Assembly (NCBI GenBank): GCA_947491945.1
Contig: CANLLN010000002.1
Span: 248,001-312,000 of the forward strand
Source of the DNA: an uncultured Carboxylicivirga sp.
GTDB lineage: Bacteria; Bacteroidota; Bacteroidia; Bacteroidales; Marinilabiliaceae
DNA: 64,000 bases
Direction: 5' to 3'
The translations under genes and the position numbers were made by a program. Shown piece after piece: positions 55,368 through 64,000 of the stretch (the first letter of the stretch is position 1; the number at the start of each line of letters is the position of its first letter). The notes beneath the pieces are model-generated. The model was not told where the DNA came from and did no database searches. It worked only from the letters and a program-made list of their open reading frames with translations.

Positions 55368-56516
55368 TTACCTTTGTAAAACTTTTAAAATCTCAACTAA
55401 TACATGCTGCTTTTCAGACTCTGCCATATTTGTACCCGATGGTAAACATAGGCCATGTTGAAACAAGCAATCCGAGACACCACTGATATAACAGTCATAA
55501 TCCTTAAAGATTGGTTGCCGGTGCATAGGCTTCCACAAGGGGCGAGTTTCAACATTCATTTTTTCAAGATGCTGCTGTATTTGCCCTCTGGACAACTTAT
55601 ACTTTTGCTCATCAATTAATATGGTTGTTAACCACCGATTGGAGAAGAATGAACCGTCAGGCTCCGCTAAAAAAGTTAAGCATTGCTCTCTGCTCAAATT
55701 CTCTTTATAAAAAAGATAGATCGCTCTTTTCTGCCTAACCCTTTCATCTAAAATTTCCATTTGCCCCAAACCAATCCCTGCTAACACGTTGCTCATTCGG
55801 TAGTTATAACCAAGCTCACTATGCTGATAATGTGGTGCCGGATCGCGCGCCTGAGTAGCCAAAAAACGGGCCTTTTCGGCATATGGCTCTTCGTTGCAAA
55901 GAAGGGCGCCTCCTCCTGATGTCGTTATAATCTTGTTACCATTAAAAGACAAAATACCTATTTTGCCAAAGGAACCCAAGGCTTTTCCTTTATATTTACT
56001 CCCCAGCGATTCAGCCGCATCTTCTACAACGGGTACTCCATAACGATCGGCCACATCCATTATCCGATCCATTTGCGCCGGCATGCCATATAAATGCACC
56101 ACAATGATGGCTTTTACCCTCTCCAAACTATTCTTTGCCTTGCGATCTGCCAGTGCCTGCTCTAACAATTCGGGATCCATATTCCAGGTCACATTTTCAC
56201 TATCTATAAAGACCGGTTGTGCACCTTGATAAATAATTGGGTTCACGGATGCTGAAAAAGTAAAGGTGGATACCAACACTTCATCTCCTTGCCGGACGCC
56301 AAGCATTATTAATGCCAAATGGATGGCCGCCGTACCAGAACTCAGGACCGCAGCATGATTTACTCCGCAATACTGTGCTAATGATTGCTCAAAGGCATCG
56401 ACATTTGGACCCAATGGTGCTATCCAATTTTGCGCGAAGGCCGCTTGTATATATTTCTGTTCGTGCCCCGACATGTGCGGGGAAGAGAGATAAATTCGTT
56501 CCTTACTATTCGCCAT
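55368..56516 (-). CDS. DegT/DnrJ/EryC1-family sugar aminotransferase
   Basis: The 382-residue PLP enzyme converts a nucleotide-linked keto-sugar to an amino sugar. Signatures are HMSGHEQKYIQAAFAQNWIA, SSGTAAIHLALIMLGV and VPVVEDAAESLGSKYKGKAL. The PLP lysine is in FNGNKIITTSGGGALL. It is the last gene of the minus-strand cluster, 26 bases after the PglC-like gene. The partner 4,6-dehydratase may be the CapD-type enzyme at 45929-47863, since such aminotransferases use the 4-keto product; this is inference. The amino sugar is probably linked by the PglC-like transferase. Confidence 0.93.
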   Translation of the reverse strand: MANSKERIYLSSPHMSGHEQKYIQAAFAQNWIAPLGPNVDAFEQSLAQYCGVNHAAVLSSGTAAIHLALIMLGVRQGDEVLVSTFTFSASVNPIIYQGAQPVFIDSENVTWNMDPELLEQALADRKAKNSLERVKAIIVVHLYGMPAQMDRIMDVADRYGVPVVEDAAESLGSKYKGKALGSFGKIGILSFNGNKIITTSGGGALLCNEEPYAEKARFLATQARDPAPHYQHSELGYNYRMSNVLAGIGLGQMEILDERVRQKRAIYLFYKENLSREQCLTFLAEPDGSFFSNRWLTTILIDEQKYKLSRGQIQQHLEKMNVETRPLWKPMHRQPIFKDYDCYISGVSDCLFQHGLCLPSGTNMAESEKQHVLVEILKVLQR

Positions 56517-56542
56517 TACATCTAAATTATTAACTCATTGGC

Positions 56543-57127
56543 TTACCAACGGAATAGTGTTTTCAAAATGATTTTTATATCCAAAAAGAATGTTCGGTGA
56601 TAGTAATAATCTAGGTTCATCCTCACTTTATCTGGCCAAATAACCTCATCGTTATACCTATACGGATCGGATACGGTAGACAATATTTCTTCTTCCTTGG
56701 CATATTTTAAGGATGCAGGTCCAGTGATGCCAGGGCGTAATTCCAGAATCAGCTTCTCTTCCCCACGGAGACGATCATAAAATTCAGCCGTATCAGGTCG
56801 CGGCCCCACGAAACTCATTTCCCCTATCAGCACGTTCCACAACTCGGGCAACTCATCGAATTTATACTTGCGCATCCAAGCTCCTAGAGGAGTAATCCTG
56901 TTTTCGCCTTTCACCGAAACAGTACTTCCCCCGTGCCCCACTGTCATGCTCCTAAACTTATGAATGGTAAAAGGCTTGCCATACCGTCCCACACGCCGTT
57001 GATGAAACAATACAGGTCCGGGCATCTTAACCTTTATTAGTATGGCTATCAGAATGAATAGGGGCCATAAAAGCATGAGCCCAAGCAAAGAGAACATCAC
57101 GTCAAAAATTCTTTTTCCCAAATTCAT
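56543..57127 (-). CDS. PglC-like monotopic phosphoglycosyl transferase
   Basis: The 194-residue protein transfers a sugar phosphate onto the lipid carrier, the first membrane step of polysaccharide assembly. The N-terminal re-entrant helix has the signature MNLGKRIFDVMFSLLGLMLL. The core has FTIHKFRSMTVGHGG, KFDELPELWNVLIGEMSFVG and PRPDTAEF. The length is that of the minimal PglC type, without the WbaP/WcaJ membrane extension. It is followed by DegT and preceded by GNAT, resembling a pgl-type group. A second, unusual transferase occurs at 38286-39299. Confidence 0.93.
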   Translation of the reverse strand: MNLGKRIFDVMFSLLGLMLLWPLFILIAILIKVKMPGPVLFHQRRVGRYGKPFTIHKFRSMTVGHGGSTVSVKGENRITPLGAWMRKYKFDELPELWNVLIGEMSFVGPRPDTAEFYDRLRGEEKLILELRPGITGPASLKYAKEEEILSTVSDPYRYNDEVIWPDKVRMNLDYYYHRTFFLDIKIILKTLFRW

Positions 57128-57277
57128 ATCGGTCTATTAGTTATTAGGCAGTAGTAATTTGAGATTTGAGTAGTGAGAAACATTTGCATCATATATAAAT
57201 TCGAAAAATGATGACATAACTTGCCTATTACAAATCTAAACCACTACCCATCAATCAACAGAATCATACCACCGGTG

Positions 57278-57874
57278 CTATTGGCTATTTTGCACAAACT
57301 CCACTAGCAAATAATCGTTACTAAGCTTTTTTAAGACTTTCATAGACGAATTTTTTGAGTGAGCCTGCATAACAGCCTTGTTATTTTGTGAAATGGTGGA
57401 AAGACAACGGAAATTCATCTGCCAGGCAAGTTCATACATTACCTTATTCATTATTTTACCAAGCCCTTTACCTCTATAGTTACGATCAGTTAAACGTCCC
57501 ACAAAACACTTTTTATTGATAAAAAGTCGGAGGAAGAAATAACCAACCAAAGTATTTTTATCGAAAACACCCATCATTAAAAAAGCAGATTTACTAAATT
57601 GTTTTTCTAGTGATTTCATATCAAAACCATGAGGTTTAAAATATTTAAGATCGCTGACATCTTGCGAATTGATTAAACAATATAACTGATGCAAATCTAC
57701 TCTGCGCAACTCCCTACAGCTTAATTCTCCTGGATTTATATTGGTTAAGGCATTTTCCAAAGCCTGATTAAAAATAGACTTAAAAAACGCACTAAATAAA
57801 TGATTATTAAACCAATCAATTACATTCCAAAGAAATGGAAATTTATGCTTAACGTAAATTAATAAACGCTCCAT
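57278..57874 (-). CDS. GNAT-family N-acetyltransferase
   Basis: The 198-residue protein has an N-terminal extension (about 1-50) and a GNAT fold (about 55-195). The CoA-binding loop is in LTDRNYRGKGLGKIMNKVMY; the following strand and helix (CLSTISQNNKAVMQAHSKNS) complete it. In this cluster it may acetylate the amino sugar made by DegT or another intermediate; its substrate is unproved. It lies 6 bases after the PaaK-like gene. Confidence 0.78.
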   Translation of the reverse strand: MERLLIYVKHKFPFLWNVIDWFNNHLFSAFFKSIFNQALENALTNINPGELSCRELRRVDLHQLYCLINSQDVSDLKYFKPHGFDMKSLEKQFSKSAFLMMGVFDKNTLVGYFFLRLFINKKCFVGRLTDRNYRGKGLGKIMNKVMYELAWQMNFRCLSTISQNNKAVMQAHSKNSSMKVLKKLSNDYLLVEFVQNSQ

Positions 57875-57880
57875 TGTGGC

Positions 57881-59191
57881 TTAATAATTTTTGTAATTAT
57901 TAACTATCTTCCTTCTTTTTCCTGATGCCAATAATGGTATCTCATCCACATACTCAACATTCAACAAAGCATCTGTACCTAAAAAAGTTTTAAACTCTTC
58001 AACCAACTGCTTTTCTTTTAAAAATGCTCCCTTCACATTTATCTTAAAACAGTATTCTTTGGCTCGTTCCTGTATTAGTTGATACTGATCAATTTCGGGA
58101 TACTGCCACATATTTTTGTAGACTATATATGAAGATACAAGCTCACCAGATGTATCATATAGCAAGTCGAGCTTTCTTCCTTCTACAACTGAAAGGTACT
58201 TTAGCCCCGGTGTTGTCGGATCGGTTTGCAAAGCCCCTATATCTCCCGTATCATACCTGATAAAGGGCATTAAATAGTTAAAATAGTCCGTAACGACAAT
58301 CCTACCCATTTCGCCTTCATGGGCTGGTTCATCAGAATCCATTTTTAATATCTCGATATGATAACTGGCGGTATTAATCAAAAACCCTTTTGATCCATTC
58401 ACCTCTTGTTGGGCTAGAATACCATTTTCAAGATTGGAATACCGGGAAACAACCGGTACCTCAAAATATTTTTCCATGACCAATTTTGTATGATCAGTAA
58501 GCGCTTCCGAAATGGCAATAATAGAATTTACCGCTACGTGCGAATATGATTTATCTTCCCGTTCTAAATGCGTACACATCAAATCTAGTACGGAGGAATA
58601 GGCCAGTATTCCATAGGTGCAGCTATTCTTTCTAATGGCATTTAACAATCGGGCTATATCCTTCTCATTAAACTGAATTACGTCTATGGGGACAATATTT
58701 TGAGCCCAATAAGCGAGTTTATTACGCATTTTCTGCTTCACCCAAATTTTCATATATATCAGCCGATGCCCCACTTTATATCCTGCTCTTTCAGCAAAAT
58801 AAATTGTATCTGCATTGTTACGATACTTTTTATTCTGATTTTGATAGGACCTAAACGGCGTACCAGTTGACCCACTGGTAGTTACCTCAAAGGACTTTTC
58901 GGATAATTCTTGGACTTTAAAGCGGTTTTGATTATTCTTGATAATACTCTTATTCACAACAGGGAAGGAGCTCAATTCAAGACTTCCTGCATTTTTACTG
59001 TAATAATCGCACTGCTTTACTACATGCTTAAGTAGTTGTCTCAGGTTATGTGCATGGAGTTCTTTAGCCCTGCTTGAACCCGGATTTTCCATCACAAATT
59101 TTACTTCTTTGTAGTGCTTTAATACTTTACTACCGCGAAGAAAATCAAATATCCAAAAGATACGATATCGTATATATTCCAAAACTCTCAT
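57881..59191 (-). CDS. PaaK/CapK-like adenylate-forming protein
   Basis: The 436-residue protein belongs to the phenylacetate-CoA-ligase/CapK group. It has the phosphate-binding loop FEVTTSGSTGTPFRSYQNQN (about 103-122) and the aromatic-rich VSRYSNLENGILAQQEVNG. RIVVTDYFNYLMPFIRYDTG, DIGAL and VEGRKLDLLYDTSGELVSSY follow. CapK-type proteins are common in capsule loci and are thought to activate carboxylic acids. It is 6 bases before the GNAT gene and 23 bases after CapA, clearly in the same operon. The acid and its acceptor are unknown. Confidence 0.82.
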   Translation of the reverse strand: MRVLEYIRYRIFWIFDFLRGSKVLKHYKEVKFVMENPGSSRAKELHAHNLRQLLKHVVKQCDYYSKNAGSLELSSFPVVNKSIIKNNQNRFKVQELSEKSFEVTTSGSTGTPFRSYQNQNKKYRNNADTIYFAERAGYKVGHRLIYMKIWVKQKMRNKLAYWAQNIVPIDVIQFNEKDIARLLNAIRKNSCTYGILAYSSVLDLMCTHLEREDKSYSHVAVNSIIAISEALTDHTKLVMEKYFEVPVVSRYSNLENGILAQQEVNGSKGFLINTASYHIEILKMDSDEPAHEGEMGRIVVTDYFNYLMPFIRYDTGDIGALQTDPTTPGLKYLSVVEGRKLDLLYDTSGELVSSYIVYKNMWQYPEIDQYQLIQERAKEYCFKINVKGAFLKEKQLVEEFKTFLGTDALLNVEYVDEIPLLASGKRRKIVNNYKNY

Positions 59192-59214
59192 TATTTAAAA
59201 GTCATATCATATTA

Positions 59215-60297
59215 CTAATTTTGCCAACCAATAAGCTTTATCTTGGCTAAAAAACGTGCTGTTGTTGCTCTTCCTTTCAATAAGTATGTATTGATGGCAT
59301 TTGTCCGAATCTGTTTGTAATTCTTATATGTCGGAATTAGAAATTTCTTTCGTCGATTTTTTTTAAAAAAATTTACATACTCTTTTCTATTCAACCCTTT
59401 ATATGGCGAATATTTGTGCAATAATTCAGAGGTTTCAAACTCATCAGAATTTTTAAGCTGCCAACTAAAATTATCAATGCTATCATTAAATTCAAACCAA
59501 TGGCATTTCATTTTATTTTCACTCACATTCCAGTCCAGAGCCAATTGCATGATTGATAGAGAAGGGAACTTCAGTTTCCCTTGAGCATAAATACTGCTGG
59601 GTATAAAAAAATTACCCAATCCATAAAAGATAATATTGCCATTGTATTTCTCACCTCCCTGAATACAATGAGAATGAGTTCCTAAAACCAAATTTGCTCC
59701 TACATCAATAAGATCCATTGCAAATTGGCGATACATAGGAAATGGTAAAATCTCCAGATCCAAACTCCAGTGGAAATAGATAACGATATGAGCATTAGGT
59801 GAAGATTCTCGCCACTTCCTTACTTCTTTTAGTAATCGATTTTCCTTAATTTCTGCAACAAATACATTACCTGTTGGATTCTTGTGATTGTATAATAGGA
59901 AATTCCAACAAGCATTAAACAGTAAAATTTCATTCTCATTTTCGTAAAACCTCACTGGTTTACCTGCTTCTGCAGGAGAATTACCAGCACCACAAAATGG
60001 AATATCTTCATTTTTAAGTATTCGTTTCGTGTTCTCAAATTGATCGGCAAGATCCAATGTGTGATTATTGGCTAGACAAAATACTGGATCAATATGCTTT
60101 TTCAATTGCTCAGGAAGATGTGGGTGGTTAAATAAAACTGGCTGATTATCGCTATTGGGGTCATGGTCGGCCAGCAATCCTTCAAGATTAAAAACAACCT
60201 TATTCTGGCTGAATACCTGTGAATAGGTTTCGAAAAATTCACCAATGATATTATTGGTCTGCCGGTTGGGGGATGCAATGTCACCTAAAAAAATCAA
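59215..60297 (-). CDS. CapA/PgsA-type metallophosphoesterase-fold protein
   Basis: The 360-residue protein belongs to the CapA (poly-gamma-glutamate biosynthesis) family. It has the opening MIFLGDIASPNR, FNLEGLLAD, the ligand block VFCLANNHTLDLADQF, FHWSLDLEILPFPMYRQFAM and VLGTHSHCIQGGE. The start is a TTG at 60297: the frame is closed by a stop codon 15 bases upstream, with no ATG or GTG between. It lies 2 bases after the second deacetylase stop. CapA proteins often accompany amino-acid-containing capsules; its reaction is not settled. Confidence 0.85.
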   Translation of the reverse strand: MIFLGDIASPNRQTNNIIGEFFETYSQVFSQNKVVFNLEGLLADHDPNSDNQPVLFNHPHLPEQLKKHIDPVFCLANNHTLDLADQFENTKRILKNEDIPFCGAGNSPAEAGKPVRFYENENEILLFNACWNFLLYNHKNPTGNVFVAEIKENRLLKEVRKWRESSPNAHIVIYFHWSLDLEILPFPMYRQFAMDLIDVGANLVLGTHSHCIQGGEKYNGNIIFYGLGNFFIPSSIYAQGKLKFPSLSIMQLALDWNVSENKMKCHWFEFNDSIDNFSWQLKNSDEFETSELLHKYSPYKGLNRKEYVNFFKKNRRKKFLIPTYKNYKQIRTNAINTYLLKGRATTARFLAKIKLIGWQN

Positions 60298-60299
60298 AT

Positions 60300-61421
60300 C
60301 TACGCCTTTTTATACATGCAGTTTAACAAATCTCTTGAACTCATAAAAATCACATCTGGCCATTTCTTTTGAATTAATTCCAATAGCTTTTGCAATTCTC
60401 TCAAGCCTTTCTCCCTATTTTGGGGATCTATCCCTCCAACAAAGTTGACCCGGTGGGTGCTTATTACCGCAGGCTTTCGCCATCGAAAAGCAGATTCAAT
60501 TTGCTTCAATGTGGCATCAACTCCAATATACTTTGGATCTGATGGTTCAAACGCACAGTTTCTAACACAATATGTTAAACCCGACTGGGATTGCTTTCCA
60601 TTTCTATAGTACTTCAGCCGAATGTCTCCCTTCTCTGGTATTGGATTAAGATGCATAACATTTAAATACTGAATACCAGAATCTGCTAATGTCGTTTCAA
60701 ATTGAGGATGAAATATGCCATTACTTGGCACAAACAATTTGGGGCTATAACCTAATTTCTTTCTGAAAATTGTAACCCCTTCCTTTATTGACTCTCGAAG
60801 AAACGGAATGCGCCTTTCATTTTCAAAATAAAACTCAGCCCTGAAACCACGTGCAGCTGGAGGCACACTACTCATTTCTAATGATACATATTCCTGGCTA
60901 AATGCATAACGCAGGTCATCATGGCCTTCTCTTAATTTCTCCATCCAAAGTTGAACTGCAATATGTTCCTTTCCATGTATTTCAGGCACAAACACACCAT
61001 TACTCAAGCCTTCCCTCCATAAATCCAACACTTGCTTCCCTCTACCATAGCGTTCCAAAGTGTTTGAGAATTCTTCAAAATAGTAGTTTTGATAATCATC
61101 CTTTTCAATTCTCTTGAAATCCGGATTTGCAACATTTACAATAGGAGTCATCACTGCTGGCTTATCATTTAGACCTTTAACACTTCCCAGGGTATAAAAA
61201 AGCTGCTCCATATCTTCTACAGTAGCCAATGTATCGAACCGATAACGACAATGTGGGTCAACCAGGTTTCTATCAACTAAGTTGTCATATACTTCCTTTG
61301 ATGGAGTTCGTATTCCCCCCCAATCATCGCATTCAATAACAACAATCTTCTCTGAGACCTTAGGTCCAGGTATGTTTTTAATATTGCGTATAATTGATTC
61401 CTTTATCCCCGGAAGTCCCAT
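60300..61421 (-). CDS. NodB-fold polysaccharide deacetylase-like protein
   Basis: The 373-residue protein has a deacetylase-like beta/alpha barrel. The N-terminal strand has KIVVIECDDWGGIRTPSKEV, with the Asp pair that would bind metal, and FVPEIHGKEHIAVQ carries the H-x3-H pair (His-Gly-Lys-Glu-His). Later, LGYSPKLFVPSNGIF and KPAVISTHRVNF supply further candidate residues. The layout differs from the usual NodB type, so the substrate is uncertain. The start codon overlaps the stop of the previous gene (TAATG), so translation is coupled. Confidence 0.68.
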   Translation of the reverse strand: MGLPGIKESIIRNIKNIPGPKVSEKIVVIECDDWGGIRTPSKEVYDNLVDRNLVDPHCRYRFDTLATVEDMEQLFYTLGSVKGLNDKPAVMTPIVNVANPDFKRIEKDDYQNYYFEEFSNTLERYGRGKQVLDLWREGLSNGVFVPEIHGKEHIAVQLWMEKLREGHDDLRYAFSQEYVSLEMSSVPPAARGFRAEFYFENERRIPFLRESIKEGVTIFRKKLGYSPKLFVPSNGIFHPQFETTLADSGIQYLNVMHLNPIPEKGDIRLKYYRNGKQSQSGLTYCVRNCAFEPSDPKYIGVDATLKQIESAFRWRKPAVISTHRVNFVGGIDPQNREKGLRELQKLLELIQKKWPDVIFMSSRDLLNCMYKKA

Positions 61422-62326
61422 TATTGCCAGATATTGAGTTTAACATTTGGAATTTTCTGCCTTTCATCCATCTTTTGAATAATTTCTCTCATTGAAGTGA
61501 TTTTAAACTCCTTCGTGATTCTATCAAGTTTGGTGGCAACTGTATCCTTTTTAAATCTATATAAACTTAGCAATGCTCTTTTTTTCATTGGTGCTTTAGA
61601 AACAGCCTCATGAAAATAATCCGGATACTTTTTGGTGTCCAGTTCATAGGGATGCAAGTAGAAAATAGCTGGCCGTTGCCTTACAATTTTCGATATGGCT
61701 TTACGCGTCAAGTCATATGGGAAGTAGCGCAGGTATCCACCTCCCCCGACAGGAATGTCCCTACCAAACAATCGAACAACAGACAAAGGAACCTCAACCA
61801 AAGAATTTGAATGATCCAGCTCTATTCGACAAATATCCTTAGAAAATCCTTTCCATCCATACCTCAGTGATAATGAAGGGAAGATACTACTATCATAAGT
61901 AAATCCAGACTCTGCAATAATTGGAAGCGCCCAAGCAGTTTTTGCATTAATCGAAAATGCTGGTGCTCGAAAACCATCAATTTCTTTTCCAATTAATTCG
62001 CCAATTTGCCCCCGTGCACGTTTCAGATCCTCGCGTAGTTTCTCAGGTGATAAGCGGAATATTTGATGATGTCTGTATCCATGTACTCCAATCTCATGAC
62101 CTAAAGAATCTATCCTCCTTATCAATTCCGGGTAATTCTTAGCAATTTCTCCTAATATGAAGAAGGTTCCTGTGACGCTATTCTTCTCACAAATATCCAA
62201 TATAACCTCTACATTATCTACAACCCTGGAAGTGGGTTCCATTTTTACTTTGAAATTATCATACATGGAAATATTAATGCCATCCTCGACATCTATAGTC
62301 AATGCAGATAAGTGAGAATTTCTCAT
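61421..62326 (-). CDS. Exosortase-type polysaccharide deacetylase (DUF3473-like)
   Basis: The 301-residue protein has the complete NodB catalytic set: ALTIDVEDG with the first Asp, GHEIGVHGYRHHQIF with the metal His pair, and FRAPAFSINAKTAWALPIIA. The C-terminal half (VEVPLSVVRLFGRDIPVGGG, PAIFYLHPYELDT) matches the group that accompanies the XrtA/exosortase-A polysaccharide system of other bacteria. No exosortase, PEP-CTERM protein or other xrt gene is seen here, so it more likely modifies a polysaccharide N-acetyl group. It starts 7 bases after the ATP-grasp gene. Confidence 0.87.
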   Translation of the reverse strand: MRNSHLSALTIDVEDGINISMYDNFKVKMEPTSRVVDNVEVILDICEKNSVTGTFFILGEIAKNYPELIRRIDSLGHEIGVHGYRHHQIFRLSPEKLREDLKRARGQIGELIGKEIDGFRAPAFSINAKTAWALPIIAESGFTYDSSIFPSLSLRYGWKGFSKDICRIELDHSNSLVEVPLSVVRLFGRDIPVGGGGYLRYFPYDLTRKAISKIVRQRPAIFYLHPYELDTKKYPDYFHEAVSKAPMKKRALLSLYRFKKDTVATKLDRITKEFKITSMREIIQKMDERQKIPNVKLNIWQ

Positions 62327-62333
62327 AATTTAT

Positions 62334-63515
62334 TTACTTAAGAAACTTCGCCTTAAAATTTTTAAAACTCAAATATTTTTTAATCATATGTAAAAAGAAT
62401 CCCAGGCCGGTAAAAGGATCATCCCAGCTAAACAATTGATCAACTGAGTTTTTACCATACAACCTTAAAAGTGAAGGCTGCATATTATGTTTCATTTCCC
62501 AGGTCGAGAACAAAAACCATAGTATCTCAAGAAATACATTACGACACAAGACATCTTTTCGATAATCGCGAATCAAAGGAACCTCTTCTTTAAGTGCCAG
62601 ATTTAAGTGCAAATCAGCAAAATCAATTCCGGCCACAAATCCTATTTTAATACCTGCCGTAACACGAGGATTAATTTCGAGAATTTTTGGAGTATTATCT
62701 CGTGGATCAAAAATGTAATCAACGTCTGCAGGTCCCTGCCATTTCAATCCCTCCAAAAGTTGTTTGGTGATCTCATGAATTTCGGTATGCTCAACTGTTA
62801 CATTTGCCGTACTGGTTCCACCGGTCACCGGGAAAAACCTCGGTTTGAGAATAACCAAACAAGCCCTCAGCATGTGCCTTTCGTCAAGAAAGGCTTCGGC
62901 CTGATACTGAACTCCACCCTCTTGTGGTATATATTCCTGCACAAGCAAAGATCCAAACTCCTGCTTAAGAGAGGAATACTCCTGTGTTAAAGTATGAATG
63001 TTATTATACCTTTTCACGCCAACAGCACCAACACCCCGGAGAGGTTTGATAATCACAGGGAATCCGATAAGACTTTCAAGTTTGCCAAGGATAGATTCAT
63101 CCAATTCAAATGTTTTAGGACATGGCAGGTGATTCGCCATGCAATATTTCATTAGCTTCAGCTTATCTGCTCCTTGTAAAAACGTCTCATATTCAGGTGA
63201 AGTTATATGAGTGAACTTCTCAATCCTGCTCTTGTTTTTAGATAAGATATCGGATGATATATCCCCAACACTTATTGTAACATCAACCGTATTATTTTCT
63301 AAATACTCAAATAATTTCTGTTCAAACTCATCTCTTTGGTTGACATAATTCGGCCACAGAAGTTTTCGATTAGGATATCTTGAAAAATAACATTCATTAA
63401 GCCTTGTATTGCACACTACAGTTATATGGTGTCCTGCCTTTGCATACGACTTCAAAAAAGGAAGAGCTTGTCTTCCTGCATCAAGAATTAGGATATTTAG
63501 ATGAGGCTTACGCAT
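62334..63515 (-). CDS. ATP-grasp carboxylate ligase
   Basis: The 393-residue protein has a pre-ATP-grasp Rossmann part (LNILILDAGRQALPFLKSYA) and an ATP-grasp fold. GFPVIIKPLRGVGAVGVKRY binds the phosphates, QEYIPQEGGVQYQAEAFLDE lies in the second lobe, and PADVDYIFDPRDNTPKILEI then NPRVTAG holds the magnesium ligands. It resembles carbamoyl-phosphate-synthetase-like ligases that couple a carboxylate to an amine in surface-polymer loci. The substrate is unknown. Its start overlaps the glycosyltransferase stop by 8 bases. Confidence 0.85.
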   Translation of the reverse strand: MRKPHLNILILDAGRQALPFLKSYAKAGHHITVVCNTRLNECYFSRYPNRKLLWPNYVNQRDEFEQKLFEYLENNTVDVTISVGDISSDILSKNKSRIEKFTHITSPEYETFLQGADKLKLMKYCMANHLPCPKTFELDESILGKLESLIGFPVIIKPLRGVGAVGVKRYNNIHTLTQEYSSLKQEFGSLLVQEYIPQEGGVQYQAEAFLDERHMLRACLVILKPRFFPVTGGTSTANVTVEHTEIHEITKQLLEGLKWQGPADVDYIFDPRDNTPKILEINPRVTAGIKIGFVAGIDFADLHLNLALKEEVPLIRDYRKDVLCRNVFLEILWFLFSTWEMKHNMQPSLLRLYGKNSVDQLFSWDDPFTGLGFFLHMIKKYLSFKNFKAKFLK

Positions 63516-64000
63516 TCAAATGCTTCATTATTATATCGTAACTATGCTTAACTGTATATCTTTCCAATAGTAACTGCCTTCCCTTCTCTCCCATCTGCTC
63601 TCTTTCGTCACTATTCTCTGAAAAGAATTTGATTTCTTTAATAAAATCAGCCATTTCACCATGAATTACCGAACGACCACAACCATAATCTGTTACAATC
63701 TCACCAATGTCAGTTTCTTTATTTACAGCGCAAAGAACAGGTTTTGCATACTCTAAATAGCTTAATAAGCGCGAAGGAAATTGTGGTGAGGTATAACGAT
63801 AAAGAAAAATAAGCCCCACATCACTGGTTTGTAATATTTGCTCGTAATCCTCTCTTGGCAGCCAACTGTAAAGAAGTGCATTTTTCAATTGCAATTTATT
63901 CAACTCATTTTCCAAATAATTATACTGCGTTCCTGATCCACCGATAACAAAATAAGCTTTGGGGTAATCAAGCAGCTTTTTTAGGGTGTCAACTATAAAA
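63508..64000 (-). CDS. GT4-type glycosyltransferase, 5' end missing
   Basis: The frame is open to the right window edge, so the N-terminal domain lies outside. The 163 visible codons are the C-terminal half of a GT-B glycosyltransferase: YPKAYFVIGGSGTQYNYLEN, WLPREDYEQILQTSDVGLIF, then SPQFPSRLLSYLEYAKPVLC (the usual E.....G-type nucleotide-sugar site is FPSRLLSYLEYAKP). RYTVKHSYDIIMKHL ends it. It heads, within the window, the minus-strand polysaccharide operon. Confidence 0.82.
   Translation of the reverse strand, partial: FIVDTLKKLLDYPKAYFVIGGSGTQYNYLENELNKLQLKNALLYSWLPREDYEQILQTSDVGLIFLYRYTSPQFPSRLLSYLEYAKPVLCAVNKETDIGEIVTDYGCGRSVIHGEMADFIKEIKFFSENSDEREQMGEKGRQLLLERYTVKHSYDIIMKHLNA

Noticed and set aside
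61421-62326. A complete exosortase/PEP-CTERM system
   Set aside because: Only associated-type genes are present; no exosortase or PEP-CTERM motif can be found in the window.

Overview
The window comes from a Bacteroidota chromosome, most likely a Bacteroidales/Marinilabiliales-type marine or sediment organism. The evidence is five proteins with type IX secretion (T9SS) C-terminal sorting domains, TTTG-N19-TAnnTTTG promoters typical of the phylum, almost no Shine-Dalgarno sequences, and typical families (DUF5686 outer-membrane protein, Bacteroidales-type ComEC, SelD/MnmH, NMT1-sensor kinase). Genus is not resolvable from the sequence alone. I see no tRNA, rRNA, CRISPR array, phage or intact insertion sequence.

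Left part (1-12.2 kb): a truncated DUF5686 protein, rluB-type pseudouridine synthase and glmM (peptidoglycan/LPS precursor). An export operon follows (adaptor, MacB-like permease, TolC, second adaptor) with no ATPase gene in it. Then comes dnaK, preceded by a sigma-54-like promoter and an inverted repeat.

Middle part (12.2-36 kb): a secreted MORN-type protein, T9SS subtilase, xseA, TPR sensor kinase and xseB lie in one direction, followed by guaC. Beyond are an acyltransferase, a class I glutamine amidotransferase beside an ATP-grasp ligase fused to an M20-peptidase-like domain that has lost its metal ligands, a two-domain lysozyme-inhibitor lipoprotein, a T9SS protein, mscS divergent from mnmH-selD (tRNA 2-selenouridine), a sulfatase, an NMT1-domain histidine kinase and trkA.

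Right part (36-64 kb, mostly minus strand): surface-polysaccharide genes. One operon runs ACP, asparagine synthetase, NAD-synthetase-like protein, AMP-ligase, unusual sugar transferase and comEC. After a T9SS protein and a CapD/WbpM-type dehydratase comes an O-acylation group (MBOAT, DltD-like protein, two SGNH-type hydrolases) and a secreted PL9-like beta-helix protein. The last block (55.4-64 kb) holds a DegT aminotransferase, a PglC-like phosphoglycosyl transferase, GNAT, PaaK/CapK-like, CapA, two NodB-type deacetylases, an ATP-grasp ligase and a truncated glycosyltransferase. Base composition becomes visibly AT-richer from about 49.5 kb.

Best leads for undescribed biology: the amidotransferase plus ligase/pseudo-peptidase pair at 21.4-24.2 kb, the acyl/amide-type operon at 39-44 kb, and the modified-polysaccharide locus at 48-64 kb.
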